A stretch of DNA of 64,000 bases from Catonella massiliensis. Lineage in GTDB: Bacteria > Bacillota > Clostridia > Lachnospirales > Lachnospiraceae. The stretch is from the NCBI RefSeq assembly GCF_016651435.1, contig NZ_JAEPRJ010000001.1, positions 248,001-312,000 of the forward strand, given 5' to 3'. The first letter of the stretch is position 1. The number at the start of each line of letters is the position of its first letter. Shown here in pieces: positions 1 through 6,996 of this stretch. Position numbers and translations under genes: made by a program. The notes under the pieces were generated by a model, which made no database searches, was not told where the DNA came from, and saw only the letters and a list, made by a program, of their open reading frames with translations.

Positions 1-2
1 TT

Positions 3-614
3 GACACAGGTGTTGCCCTAATTGCAGGAATGATGATAATCCCTGCGGTTTTCGTGTTCTTTGGAATGGAAGGAATGGGCTCAGGTCCAAGCCTTATGTT
101 CATCTCACTTCCTAAAGTCTTTGCGGCTATGGGAGGCACAGGTAAATTTGTAGGTATACTTTTCTTTGTGATGGTTGTATTTGCGGCACTTACCTCCTGT
201 ATATCCATTATGGAAACCTTGGTTGCTAACTGTATGGAAATCTTCCACGCAGGCAGGAAAAAGGTATGTATGGGAGTAGGAATATTTGCAGTAGTTACAG
301 CTGTTATCATCTGCCTTGGATATAACGTCCTCTACTTTGAGGTTCCTCTTCCAAATGGCTCTACAGGGCAGCTTCTTGACATGGCGGATTATATCAGTAA
401 CAGCTTCCTTATGCCTCTCATTTCATTTTTAACCTGCATCTTCATAGGCTGGGTAGTTAAGCCTGGCTGGATAGAAGGCGAAATGCTTGAGAACGGCGCC
501 GCTTTCCACAAAAAGAGAATGTATGAAATTATGGTAAGATACGTAGCGCCTCTTATGATGGGAATATTGTTCTTGCAGTCCACAGGAATTTTTGGCTTCT
601 TAGGTTGGGAATAG
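3..614 (+). CDS. Sodium:neurotransmitter symporter family transporter, C-terminal part
   Basis: The reading frame is open from the window edge, so this is the 3' part (203 codons) of a larger membrane protein. The segment around residues 10-45, with a GSGPSLMFISLPKVF stretch followed by AALTSCISIMETLVAN, matches the conserved half of bacterial neurotransmitter:sodium symporters, which import amino acids with sodium. At least four hydrophobic membrane segments are visible, and the protein ends in a short tail after the last one. Family-level assignment is good; the substrate cannot be told. The true start lies upstream of the window; the first internal ATG at 30 is not the start. A strong terminator follows 12 bases after the stop, so it ends its transcript. 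Confidence 0.85.
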   Translation, partial: DTGVALIAGMMIIPAVFVFFGMEGMGSGPSLMFISLPKVFAAMGGTGKFVGILFFVMVVFAALTSCISIMETLVANCMEIFHAGRKKVCMGVGIFAVVTAVIICLGYNVLYFEVPLPNGSTGQLLDMADYISNSFLMPLISFLTCIFIGWVVKPGWIEGEMLENGAAFHKKRMYEIMVRYVAPLMMGILFLQSTGIFGFLGWE

Positions 615-626
615 GTTTTATTAGTT

Positions 627-659
627 TTAGGACACCCTTATTCGGGTGTCCTAATTTGC
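627..659 (+). terminator. Intrinsic terminator after the symporter gene
   Basis: An 11-bp perfect stem (TTAGGACACCC with GGGTGTCCTAA) and a 6-base loop. The downstream T-tract is weak; the A/T flanks could let it act in both directions. Confidence 0.75.
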
Positions 660-674
660 GCATGAGTACATATT

Positions 675-703
675 TTGACACTGTTATCGTTTAATAGTAT
701 TCT
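675..703 (+). promoter_or_regulatory. Sigma-A type promoter for the GIY-YIG gene
   Basis: TTGACA at 675-680, a 17-bp spacer and TATTCT at 698-703, about 40 bases upstream of the start codon at 741. Confidence 0.6.
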
Positions 704-740
704 ACTTTTATAAAGTATTGATTTGGAAGAAGGACGGAGA

Positions 741-989
741 ATGAAATATCACATATATATTTTAAGGTGTGCTGATAATACCTACTACACAGGCTTTGCT
801 ACAGATGTAGAAAAAAGGCTTGCAGAGCATAATTCAGGCAAGGGAGCCAAATACACCAGAGGCCGCACCCCCTGCACCCTTGTGTACACAGAAAGCTTTG
901 AAGATAGAAGCAGTGCTATGAAGAGAGAATGGGAGATAAAGCACAGGTTAAGTAGGGAGGAGAAGGAGAGGTTGATTTCTTCTAAATAG
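741..989 (+). CDS. GIY-YIG nuclease superfamily protein (UPF0213/YhbQ type)
   Basis: A protein of 82 residues, the usual size of the UPF0213 (YhbQ) branch of the GIY-YIG endonuclease fold. The family signature is visible near the N-terminus: YIYIL-type strand (residues 4-8), then YYTGF in place of the second YIG element, the conserved Arg of the helix that follows (EKRLAEHNSGKGAKYTRGR) and a Glu in the WEIK segment. Family members are small predicted nucleases, possibly in DNA repair, but a cellular role is not settled. The ATG at 741 is chosen because GAAGGACGGAG precedes it; an in-frame TTG at 723 would lie before the ribosome site. It is alone in its transcript. Confidence 0.85.
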   Translation: MKYHIYILRCADNTYYTGFATDVEKRLAEHNSGKGAKYTRGRTPCTLVYTESFEDRSSAMKREWEIKHRLSREEKERLISSK

Positions 990-1111
990 TATGTATGGCT
1001 AGTGTATAAATACTTGCAAAAATGATTTTATACTGATAAAACTCCTTTATAAAATAGAATCGAGGGAAATATTGTGTAACACAAAGATGATATATTAGAA
1101 TTAGGCTTTAT

Positions 1112-1307
1112 CAATACAGTTATTTGAGGTGGTAGACTTCGTCCGGACCACACGCCGATGGCAAGACAGGGAAACCGAGAGATGCAGGAGAAACGGACGC
1201 CTGCCGAATGACTGTATTGTTTAGTCTTGTTTGAGATTTTTATTTTATGAAAATACTGTTATGGATATTGGTGGTATAAAATGTGTACACCCAATATCTT
1301 TTTTATT
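1112..1307 (+). ncRNA. Candidate structured RNA of unassigned class, with its own terminator
   Basis: A 108-base block is closed by a perfect 9-bp stem (CAATACAGT at 1112-1120 with ACTGTATTG at 1211-1219). Inside it are GTGGT/ACCAC (1129-1133 with 1147-1151), GCC/GGC around 1153-1161, a GG-GAAA-CC tetraloop near 1169-1176 and GCAGG/CCTGC (1184-1188 with 1200-1204). A possible long-range helix pairs CGTCCG (1140-1145) with CGGACG (1194-1199). A hairpin at 1264-1298 followed by a T-tract looks like the terminator. Base composition is richer in G and C than the flanks. No open frame crosses it. I compared it from memory with SAM, THF, cobalamin, T-box, c-di-GMP, lysine, ZTP and guanidine classes and none fits. 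Strand and exact ends are inferred from the terminator. Confidence 0.5.
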
Positions 1308-1317
1308 TACTTAAAAA

Positions 1318-1530
1318 GGCTAGATTTTCAAGGTAAGTGCAACACTTTATAAAAATAGTAAATGCAACACTATTGCCAGATAAAATTATATCAATAAAAT
1401 CAGACTGAATTTAATCAAATTTGGTTTGATTTTATTAATTTTGGCGAAAAAAGGTATAGCAAACAGACCTGAAACCACATCTTTCAGGTTAAATGCAACG
1501 GCTTTTAGTGTTGCGTTTACTTTGAAAGGT
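1318..1530. repeat. Decayed insertion-sequence ends or MITE-like element
   Basis: The motif AAGGTAAGTGCAACAC near 1331-1346 faces its imperfect inverse GTGTTGCGTTTACTTT near 1514-1529, with further TAAATGCAAC motifs just inside each end. No transposase lies between. The left-end motif, including the upstream GATTTTCAAGG, recurs at about 4666. The ends resemble those of IS30-like elements, from memory only. The rest of the gap from 990 to 1674 holds the RNA candidate and no gene. Confidence 0.45.
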
Positions 1531-1674
1531 ATTTACTTTACTCCCATTTAGTGTTTTAATAGTTTAGGAGTCAAATTTACATCACTTTCGCTTATTATTT
1601 TAAGCCTTAGTTTTGTAAAAGACTTGAAGGGAACTAAACATAGTGGTATAATGCAAAATAACAAGGGGTTAGAG

Positions 1675-1941
1675 ATGAATTTACAATTTTTTGCAGAAAA
1701 TGATGTACCAAAGCAAAGTTCAGCTTCATTAAAGCGTGCTATCAGAAATTTAACTAAAAGGATTAAGGAGCATGAAGAATACATAGAGAATCCATATGTT
1801 CATGTTCCGGAGTGGGATGATTATTCTGCGTTAAGGCAGGAAGGGCTAAAGAAACATTGGGAAAAAGAGATAAGAAACTTTAATGAATCTATCAATAATA
1901 GGATAGAAGAACTTAAAAAGAGAGGTGATTATGATGGCTAA
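1675..1941 (+). CDS. Phage-associated protein, Ntox50-like (polymorphic toxin type 50) domain
   Basis: An 88-residue protein if started at the ATG at 1675, which follows GGGGTTAGAG; the upstream in-frame ATG at 1624 lacks a ribosome site. The N-terminus MNLQFFAE is a stretch common in proteins of Firmicutes phage head operons. The rest (LKRAIRNLTKRIKEHE, a W-D motif, KHWEKEIRNFNESI) resembles the C-terminal RNase-like domain of polymorphic toxin type 50, often fused to phage minor head proteins. The large head portion is absent, so this is either a free domain or a phage fusion stitched by deletion. It overlaps the next gene by 8 bases, suggesting translational coupling. Function is inferred only from family resemblance. 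Confidence 0.5.
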   Translation: MNLQFFAENDVPKQSSASLKRAIRNLTKRIKEHEEYIENPYVHVPEWDDYSALRQEGLKKHWEKEIRNFNESINNRIEELKKRGDYDG

Positions 1942-2170
1942 TGAGAAACTCACAAAAGAAGGAATTGAATATATAATTGGTCGGCTTTTGAAAAATGCAC
2001 AGGAAACTGTTGGAGAGTGGGAAAAGGATAAGAGCAACCTTTTCTATGATGGCAAGGCACTGGCTTATTATGAAATGCTTGACATAATCAAGACAGAATT
2101 AGACATAAGGGAACAGGACTTGAAAGAGTTCGGGCTTGATGTCAGCTTGGAGGAAAAACTGCTTGCATAA
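1934..2170 (+). CDS. Small phage-associated protein, possible partner of the Ntox50-like gene
   Basis: A 78-residue acidic helical protein starting at an ATG 8 bases after AGAGG; a second ATG lies just before at 1931. I do not recognise a named domain. Similar small proteins with a GRLLKNAQETVGEWEKDK-like segment sit beside Ntox50-like genes in Firmicutes prophages, so an immunity role is possible but unproven. It overlaps the upstream gene and is followed by a terminator, so the two form a short operon. Confidence 0.45.
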   Translation: MANEKLTKEGIEYIIGRLLKNAQETVGEWEKDKSNLFYDGKALAYYEMLDIIKTELDIREQDLKEFGLDVSLEEKLLA

Positions 2171-2185
2171 TGCAAAAATAATATT

Positions 2186-2216
2186 AAAAAAAGCACCTGC
2201 AAAGGGTGCTTTTTTC
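2186..2216 (+). terminator. Intrinsic terminator after the Ntox50-like pair
   Basis: Stem AAAAAGCACC with GGGTGCTTTTT around the loop TGCAAA, ending in a run of T. The A-run upstream makes it potentially bidirectional. Confidence 0.8.
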
Positions 2217-2234
2217 ATGCAGAAAGGAAGTATA

Positions 2235-2552
2235 ATGGAAGAATTTACCCCAATATACCGCATTCTTCAAATTCTCAAAAAAGCAATGGATGTGGAAGAA
2301 TTTGAAAAGGAACTTATTTCAAGTGAAGCCATTAAGGTGAACTATCCTAAATGGTGCAGACTGATGGCAATGCTTGTTAATAATGGGTATATAAGCGGTG
2401 TAAGTGTGTGGAATTCATTAGACTGCTTGTATCCTAAAGTAGAACTTACAAGACCTGAAATTACATTAAAAGGGCTTGAGTATTTAGAAGAAAACAGCAT
2501 GATGAAGAAAGTCTCGAAAGTGGCTAAGGGGGTTATAGATGTTTTTAAATAA
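2235..2552 (+). CDS. YjcQ family phage protein
   Basis: A 105-residue protein starting at an ATG after GAAAGGAAG. The pattern of an N-terminal helix (IYRILQILKKAMD), a winged-helix-like middle (WCRLMAMLVNNGYISGV) and a C-terminal ITLKGLEYLEENSMMKK segment matches the YjcQ family, named for a Bacillus subtilis phage-derived protein. The fold suggests a small winged-helix DNA-binding protein; its role is unknown. It sits between the Ntox50-like pair and an endolysin fragment, consistent with leftover prophage sequence. Confidence 0.65.
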   Translation: MEEFTPIYRILQILKKAMDVEEFEKELISSEAIKVNYPKWCRLMAMLVNNGYISGVSVWNSLDCLYPKVELTRPEITLKGLEYLEENSMMKKVSKVAKGVIDVFK

Positions 2553-2611
2553 AATAAATATGATGATTAAAGAAGATGAGAAGCCTGCACTAGAGAAAGA
2601 AAAACAGAGCA

Positions 2612-2944
2612 GTGATGCTTGAAAAGACAGGAGCCTTCAACAAGGCTGTAGCAGTTATCCCTTCAACAAAGCTTCAGGAGGGTGATATTTTGGTGACAAG
2701 GTCAAAAGGGCATACAGTTATTGTAATCGAGGCAGAATCAGAGGATAAGCCAGCCCATAAACCTGATAAAGCTAAAGCAGAAAAATCAAAGAAAGATATA
2801 AAAGCCATTGCGCTTGAGGTTATAGCAGGCAAATGGGGAAGTGGTGAGGATAGAAAAAACAGGTTTAAGGCAGCAGGTTATAACTATAGTGATGTACAGA
2901 AAGAGGTTAAACAATTCTTAAAGTTTTACCCCATTTATTCTTAA
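2612..2944 (+). pseudogene. Endolysin remnant: end of a CHAP/NlpC-like domain plus Cpl-7 wall-binding repeat
   Basis: The frame begins inside what should be a catalytic domain: a GDILVTRSKGHTVIVIE segment looks like the final strands of a CHAP or NlpC/P60 hydrolase, including the HTV strand. A charged Lys/Pro/Ala linker follows. The C-terminal 45 residues (ALEVIAGKWGSGEDRKNRF, then AAGYNYSDVQ) form one Cpl-7 repeat, known from pneumococcal phage lysin Cpl-7 as a cell-wall-binding module. The catalytic N-terminus, including the active-site Cys, is missing, and no convincing ribosome site precedes the first ATG. I read it as a beheaded phage endolysin. Bases 2553-2611 carry no gene. Confidence 0.7.
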
Positions 2945-3032
2945 AACCTTATCCGCTATAATCTAATTAAACAATTGTTAAAATATAAAAGTTAATTCTT
3001 CGAATTACACTTAACTGAAGGGCAGGGGAAGT

Positions 3033-4147
3033 ATGTACAGTATATTGGTTTGTGATGATGAAAAAGACATAGCAGCAGCCATTAAAATCTATCTGGAAAC
3101 AGAAGGATATAAGGTATTCACGGCAGAAAATGGCAGGGAAGCACTGGACATTGCTGCAAAGGAAGAAATCCATTTAATAATTATGGATGTGATGATGCCT
3201 GTGATGGACGGGATAGAGGCGGTTAGAAAACTTAGGGAAGACAGCATAATTCCGGTAATTATGCTCACTGCAAAAAGTGAAGATGTGGATAAGGTGTTAG
3301 GGCTCGGTATAGGGGCTGATGATTATGTAACAAAGCCCTTCAATCCTATTGAGCTAAGTCGCAAATCAGGAGATATGTAAGGTTTGGCGGACAGCCTGAA
3401 AAGTCTGATGATAAAGTTCTTGCAATAAATGGACTTGAAAATGCAGTAAATGGAAGGATGAAGAGTGAGAGATTTAAGACTGAATTGATTACTAATGTTT
3501 CACATGATATAAAGACTCCGCTTACTTCAATCATAAACTATACAGATCTGTTAAAGAAAGAGAATATAGAAACGGAGCCTGTTAAGGGCTATATCGAGGT
3601 ACTTGACAGACAGTCGGAAAGGCTTAAAAAGCTGATAACTGACCTCCTTGAAGCCTCCAAGGCCTCTTCAGGTAATATAAAGCTGGATATTGCAGAAGTA
3701 GATGCAGGACTAATGCTTGAACAGGTATACGGAGAGTATCAGAACAAATTTGAAAAAGCAGGCCTTACAGGGATAGTTACCAAGCCTTCTGAAACAGTTT
3801 TTATAAAGGCAGATGCAAATCATCTTTTCAGAGTTTTTGATAATATCCTTGGCAATGTAGTAAAATACGCACAGCCTGGCACAAGGGTGTATATAGATCT
3901 TACCCAAAATGACGAAACAATAACAATATCATTTAAGAATATTTCAAAGGAAAAGCTGAATATAACAGGAGAGGAGCTTATGGAACGCTTTGTAAGGGAC
4001 GACAGGTCTAGAAATACTGAGGGAAGCGGACTGGGGCTTTCCATAGCCAAAAGCCTTGCAAATCTGATGGGTGGGAAACTTGAGATTGTGATAGATGGTG
4101 ATTTGTTTAAGGTAGAGGTTAGATTTAATAACCAAGGTAGAATTTAA
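3033..4147 (+). pseudogene. Two-component system collapsed by deletion: receiver domain joined to a histidine kinase catalytic half
   Basis: The 5' part (3033-3380) encodes an OmpR-type receiver domain with DDE near residue 8, the phospho-acceptor Asp in LIIMDVMMP, LTAK and VTKPFNP. The frame then breaks: after NPIEL a small deletion shifts it into a stop. The next frame continues the same protein (KSQIRRYVRFGG then VLAINGLE). At about 3434-3440 this linker runs directly into the end of a kinase signal-transfer helix, followed by the H-box SHDIKTPLTS, an N-box and GSGLGLSIAKSLA. So the regulator lost its DNA-binding domain and the kinase its sensor and membrane segments. A soluble kinase fragment could still start at the ATG at 3458 (229 residues). 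A possible TATAAT lies near 2955. Confidence 0.8.
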
Positions 4148-4166
4148 TATTGATAATATTACAACG

Positions 4167-4203
4167 AAATGACTGCGGCATTTTTTATAGCTGCAGTCAT
4201 TTT
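4167..4203. terminator. Bidirectional terminator between converging genes
   Basis: A 13-bp stem (AAATGACTGCGGC with GCTGCAGTCATTT, one G-T pair), with A-rich and T-rich flanks serving both the kinase remnant on plus and the regulator on minus. Confidence 0.75.
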
Positions 4204-4218
4204 ACATTAAAGCAGATA

Positions 4219-4488
4219 TTATTTATCATTTTCATAAGAGGTTTCTTCCTGTTCTGCAACTGCATCTAATGAAGAAGCGGCGGCAGTTTTGTCTGGAACA
4301 TAGGTAATTATGTCCTCAACCCTGCAATTCAGAATCCTACACAAATTCTCTAAAGTAGCGGTTGATATGTAATCACCTTTTTTTATTCGGCTTATTTGTG
4401 AGTTGCTTACACCGTAGTAGACAGAAAGTTTATATTGAGAAATATTTTTAGCTTTTAATGTCTCCCAAAACTTTTCATAACTTATCAT
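4219..4488 (-). CDS. XRE-type helix-turn-helix regulator
   Basis: An 89-residue protein with a Cro/CI-type helix-turn-helix spanning residues 13-60: SQYKLSVYYGVSNSQISRIK is the recognition unit, followed by the usual hydrophobic helix ATLENLCRILNCRVEDII. The last 25 residues are acidic and low-complexity. Such proteins bind operators as dimers; the target here is unknown. It is a single gene on the minus strand facing a decayed region, so its partners may have been lost. The bidirectional terminator at 4167-4203 ends its transcript. Confidence 0.8.
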   Translation of the reverse strand: MISYEKFWETLKAKNISQYKLSVYYGVSNSQISRIKKGDYISTATLENLCRILNCRVEDIITYVPDKTAAASSLDAVAEQEETSYENDK

Positions 4489-4660
4489 AGCTTAAACCTC
4501 GAACGAATACCTCTGGGTAGTCATAGAATAATAATTGTATATAAATTCTAATGGAATTAAGATATAGTAATGCCTGAAATTAGACAAGACTAAAGTATCG
4601 GACATTGTCCAATATCGGGGGAGATTGAAGGAAAATAACAACCGGAACCATAGTTTAGTG

Positions 4661-4706
4661 CTGGATTTTCAAGGTAAGTGCAACACCATGTTGCATTTAA
4701 GTTGAA
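4661..4706. repeat. IS-like end footprint: left and right ends brought together
   Basis: The left-end motif (GCTGGATTTTCAAGGTAAG, then TGCAACAC) of the element at 1318 recurs here and is followed at once by the inverse ATGTTGCATTTAAGTTG. This is what remains if an element loses its inside. The rest of the 4489-4831 gap holds no gene that I can see. Confidence 0.4.
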
Positions 4707-4831
4707 AAACTACTTTTACTTAAAAAGTAAAATATCCTCTCACAAAATGTTTGTATTTGCAATTTTTATATGGTATAATATTACAGATTTTCAAGATTTA
4801 TAAAAGCAACAGAAGGTTTGGGAGGTTTTAG

Positions 4832-5287
4832 ATGTCAGCGTATATTCCATACATTATAACAGCGGTTATAATCATTGCACTATTGGTAGGTTTGTACTTT
4901 ATATCGAGGTACGCGAAGAAGCTTCAGGATAAGCAGGCTGCGGCAAGCGAACAGATGAGAGAGATGGAGCAGGCTGTTTCCATGCTGATTATAGATAAAA
5001 AGATGATGAAGATAACCGAAGCCGGATTTCCTCAAATAGTTGTGGATCAGGCGCCAAAGCTCTCCAGACTCTCAAAGGTACCTGTAGTTAAGGCAAAGGT
5101 TGGACCTAAGGTAATGAGCCTTATGTGTGACCCTAAGGTATTTAATACAATTCCTGTGAAGAAGGAAGTTAAGGCAATGGTATCAGGCATATACATAACA
5201 GGAGTTAAAGGCCTTAGAACAGGTCTTGACAAGGCTCCTGAGAAGAAAAAATTCATAGATAAGGTAAAGGGCATATTTAAGAAATAA
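4832..5287 (+). CDS. Single-pass membrane-anchored protein of unknown function
   Basis: A 151-residue protein with one N-terminal membrane helix (residues 7-24, YIITAVIIIALLVGLYF), a charged helix, and a lysine-rich soluble part with strands around VPVVKAKVGPKVMSLMCD and PVKKEVKAMVSGIYITGVKG. The C-terminus is basic (KKKFIDKVKGIFKK). No known domain is recognised. It has a clear ribosome site (GGGAGG) and is monocistronic, closed by a terminator 20 bases downstream. The topology suggests a cytoplasmic basic domain held at the membrane. Confidence 0.7.
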   Translation: MSAYIPYIITAVIIIALLVGLYFISRYAKKLQDKQAAASEQMREMEQAVSMLIIDKKMMKITEAGFPQIVVDQAPKLSRLSKVPVVKAKVGPKVMSLMCDPKVFNTIPVKKEVKAMVSGIYITGVKGLRTGLDKAPEKKKFIDKVKGIFKK

Positions 5288-5307
5288 ACAATGTGCACCT
5301 GATGAAA

Positions 5308-5336
5308 GGGCACTCAGTTTAGAGTGCCTTCTTTTA
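5308..5336 (+). terminator. Intrinsic terminator
   Basis: Stem GGCACTC with GAGTGCC, loop AGTTTA, followed by TTCTTTT. Confidence 0.8.
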
Positions 5337-5434
5337 TGCAATATGAAATTATTACTAGGGGTGTGAACTTACACAAGGAAGTTTGCCTTTGGTAGGGTCT
5401 ACCTGAGTGTAGAGTATTTTTAAGAAAGAGGATT

Positions 5435-6307
5435 ATGGATAGAGTTTATGAAAAGGCCTATGGCAAGATAAACCTAAGCCTCGATGTACTTGGGCGGAGG
5501 AAAGACGGTTACCACGATGTAAGTATGGTAATGCAGACTGTATACATTTATGATGTGATTACTCTAAGTAAGCTTGAGGGGAAGGATGAGATAGTCCTTA
5601 CTACAGATGTAGAAGGTCTCCCTACTGGGGAAGGCAACATTGTATACAAGGCAATAAAGTTAATTAAAGAGGAATACGGGATTGATACAGGAGTAAGTGC
5701 CCACATAGAAAAGCACCTTCCCATAGCAGCAGGCATGGGAGGTGGAAGTGCAGATGCGGCTGCTGCTCTAAGAGGGATGAACAGACTTTTTGAACTGGGA
5801 CTTAAGAGTGAAAGGCTTGAAGAGCTTGGAGTAAGGCTTGGGGCTGATGTTCCCTTTCTTATAAAGGGAGGAATCGCACTTGCGGAGGGGATTGGTGAGA
5901 AGTTAACGGCACTACCTGCTTTCCCTGAATGCAGCCTCGTTATAGTAAAGCCCAATGTTTCGGTGTCTACTAAGGAAGTGTATGAAGCCTTTGACAGCTT
6001 GACGGAAGTGGTTCATCCTAATATAAAGAAACTAACTGACTCCCTTGGTAAAGAGGATTTAAGGTATATAGTTAAGCTTTTAGGAAATGTGCTTGAGGAT
6101 GTAACTATTAAAAGACATGGAATAATTGATGAAATAAAGAAATTATTAGTTGAAAGTGGGGCTGTATTCTCCATGATGACAGGAAGCGGCCCTACAGTAT
6201 TTGGAATATTTGAAAATGAAGAGAAGGCGGTAATGGCGGGGAAAAGGCTAAGTGAGATAGGTGGCTTTGAACTTGTAGAGGTTACAAGATGTCAGGGCTT
6301 AGAGTAA
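5435..6307 (+). CDS. ispE: 4-diphosphocytidyl-2-C-methyl-D-erythritol kinase
   Basis: IspE phosphorylates CDP-methylerythritol at the 2-hydroxyl with ATP, the fourth step of the MEP isoprenoid pathway, in the cytoplasm. The 290-residue protein has the GHMP-kinase layout: AYGKINLSLDVLG at the N-terminus with the catalytic Lys11, the glycine-rich ATP loop PIAAGMGGGSADAAAAL at residues 96-112, the catalytic Asp of LGADVPF near 138 and the C-terminal GSGPTVFGIF motif. Length is typical. It is the first gene of a run with the GntR regulator 9 bases downstream and then ddl, so isoprenoid and cell-wall precursor genes are probably co-transcribed. Confidence 0.95.
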   Translation: MDRVYEKAYGKINLSLDVLGRRKDGYHDVSMVMQTVYIYDVITLSKLEGKDEIVLTTDVEGLPTGEGNIVYKAIKLIKEEYGIDTGVSAHIEKHLPIAAGMGGGSADAAAALRGMNRLFELGLKSERLEELGVRLGADVPFLIKGGIALAEGIGEKLTALPAFPECSLVIVKPNVSVSTKEVYEAFDSLTEVVHPNIKKLTDSLGKEDLRYIVKLLGNVLEDVTIKRHGIIDEIKKLLVESGAVFSMMTGSGPTVFGIFENEEKAVMAGKRLSEIGGFELVEVTRCQGLE

Positions 6308-6316
6308 AGGAGATTT

Positions 6317-6994
6317 ATGGATAAATATGTATTAAATGAGTCTGAACTTCCTTTAAGAGATGTTGTTTTTCGTACCCTTAGAAGGCAGATTCTTATGGGT
6401 GAGTTAAAGCCGGGTGAAAGGCTGATGGAGGTTAAACTGACAAAGAAGCTTGGAGTAAGCAGAACTCCGGTAAGAGAAGCAATTCACATGCTTGAAATAG
6501 AAGGACTTGCCAAGGTAGTGCCAAGAAGGGGTGCTTCGGTAAGTGATATAACCGAAGAGGACCTGCAGGATGTACTTGATGTGAGATGTGCCCTTGAGGA
6601 GCTTGCGGTCGAGCTTGCCTGCGCAAGAAGAAGTGAAGAGGATATTTTCAATATAAAGAAGGCGGCAAGGGCCTTTGTGGACGCTACAAAGACGGGAAGT
6701 ATTTCTGAAATGGCTGAAAAAGATGTAGCATTTCACAACTGTATATTTTCAGCTACAGGCAATAAGCGCCTGATTCAGCTTGTGGGCAATCTCTCAGAGA
6801 GAATGTACAGATACAGGATAGAATACCTTAAGAATAAGGGTGTATATGAGGGGTTAATCAAAGAACACAGCGATATTATCCGCTATATAGAGGGGAATGC
6901 TCCGTCTGAGGCCAGAGGAGCAATTAGAAGACATATCACCAATCAGGTTGAAAAGGTAAGCCTTGAAATAAAGGCAGGAAAGGAAAAGAAGTAG
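6317..6994 (+). CDS. GntR family regulator, FadR/FCD subfamily
   Basis: A 225-residue transcription factor. Residues 12-78 are a GntR winged helix (MGELKPGERL, then LGVSRTPVREAIHMLEIEGL, then the wing with RRGASVSDI). Residues 85-215 are an all-helical FCD ligand domain with the Asp (DVLDVR) and His residues (AFHNCIFSA, KEHSDII, RRHI) that bind a metal in this subfamily. FCD regulators usually sense carboxylates; the ligand here is unknown. It lies 9 bases after ispE and 2 bases before ddl, an unusual place for a local regulator, so it may act on genes elsewhere. Confidence 0.9.
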   Translation: MDKYVLNESELPLRDVVFRTLRRQILMGELKPGERLMEVKLTKKLGVSRTPVREAIHMLEIEGLAKVVPRRGASVSDITEEDLQDVLDVRCALEELAVELACARRSEEDIFNIKKAARAFVDATKTGSISEMAEKDVAFHNCIFSATGNKRLIQLVGNLSERMYRYRIEYLKNKGVYEGLIKEHSDIIRYIEGNAPSEARGAIRRHITNQVEKVSLEIKAGKEKK

Positions 6995-6996
6995 AT

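Noticed and set aside
1128..1146. T-box-like GAGGTGGTAGAC with CGTCC
   Set aside because: Only a loose likeness to AGGGTGGNACCGCG; no specifier stem, no tRNA-synthetase or amino-acid gene follows, and the surrounding helices do not fit.
1112..1219. Retron msr-msd RNA, because of the closing inverted repeats
   Set aside because: No reverse transcriptase gene in the window near it; the inverted ends alone are not enough.
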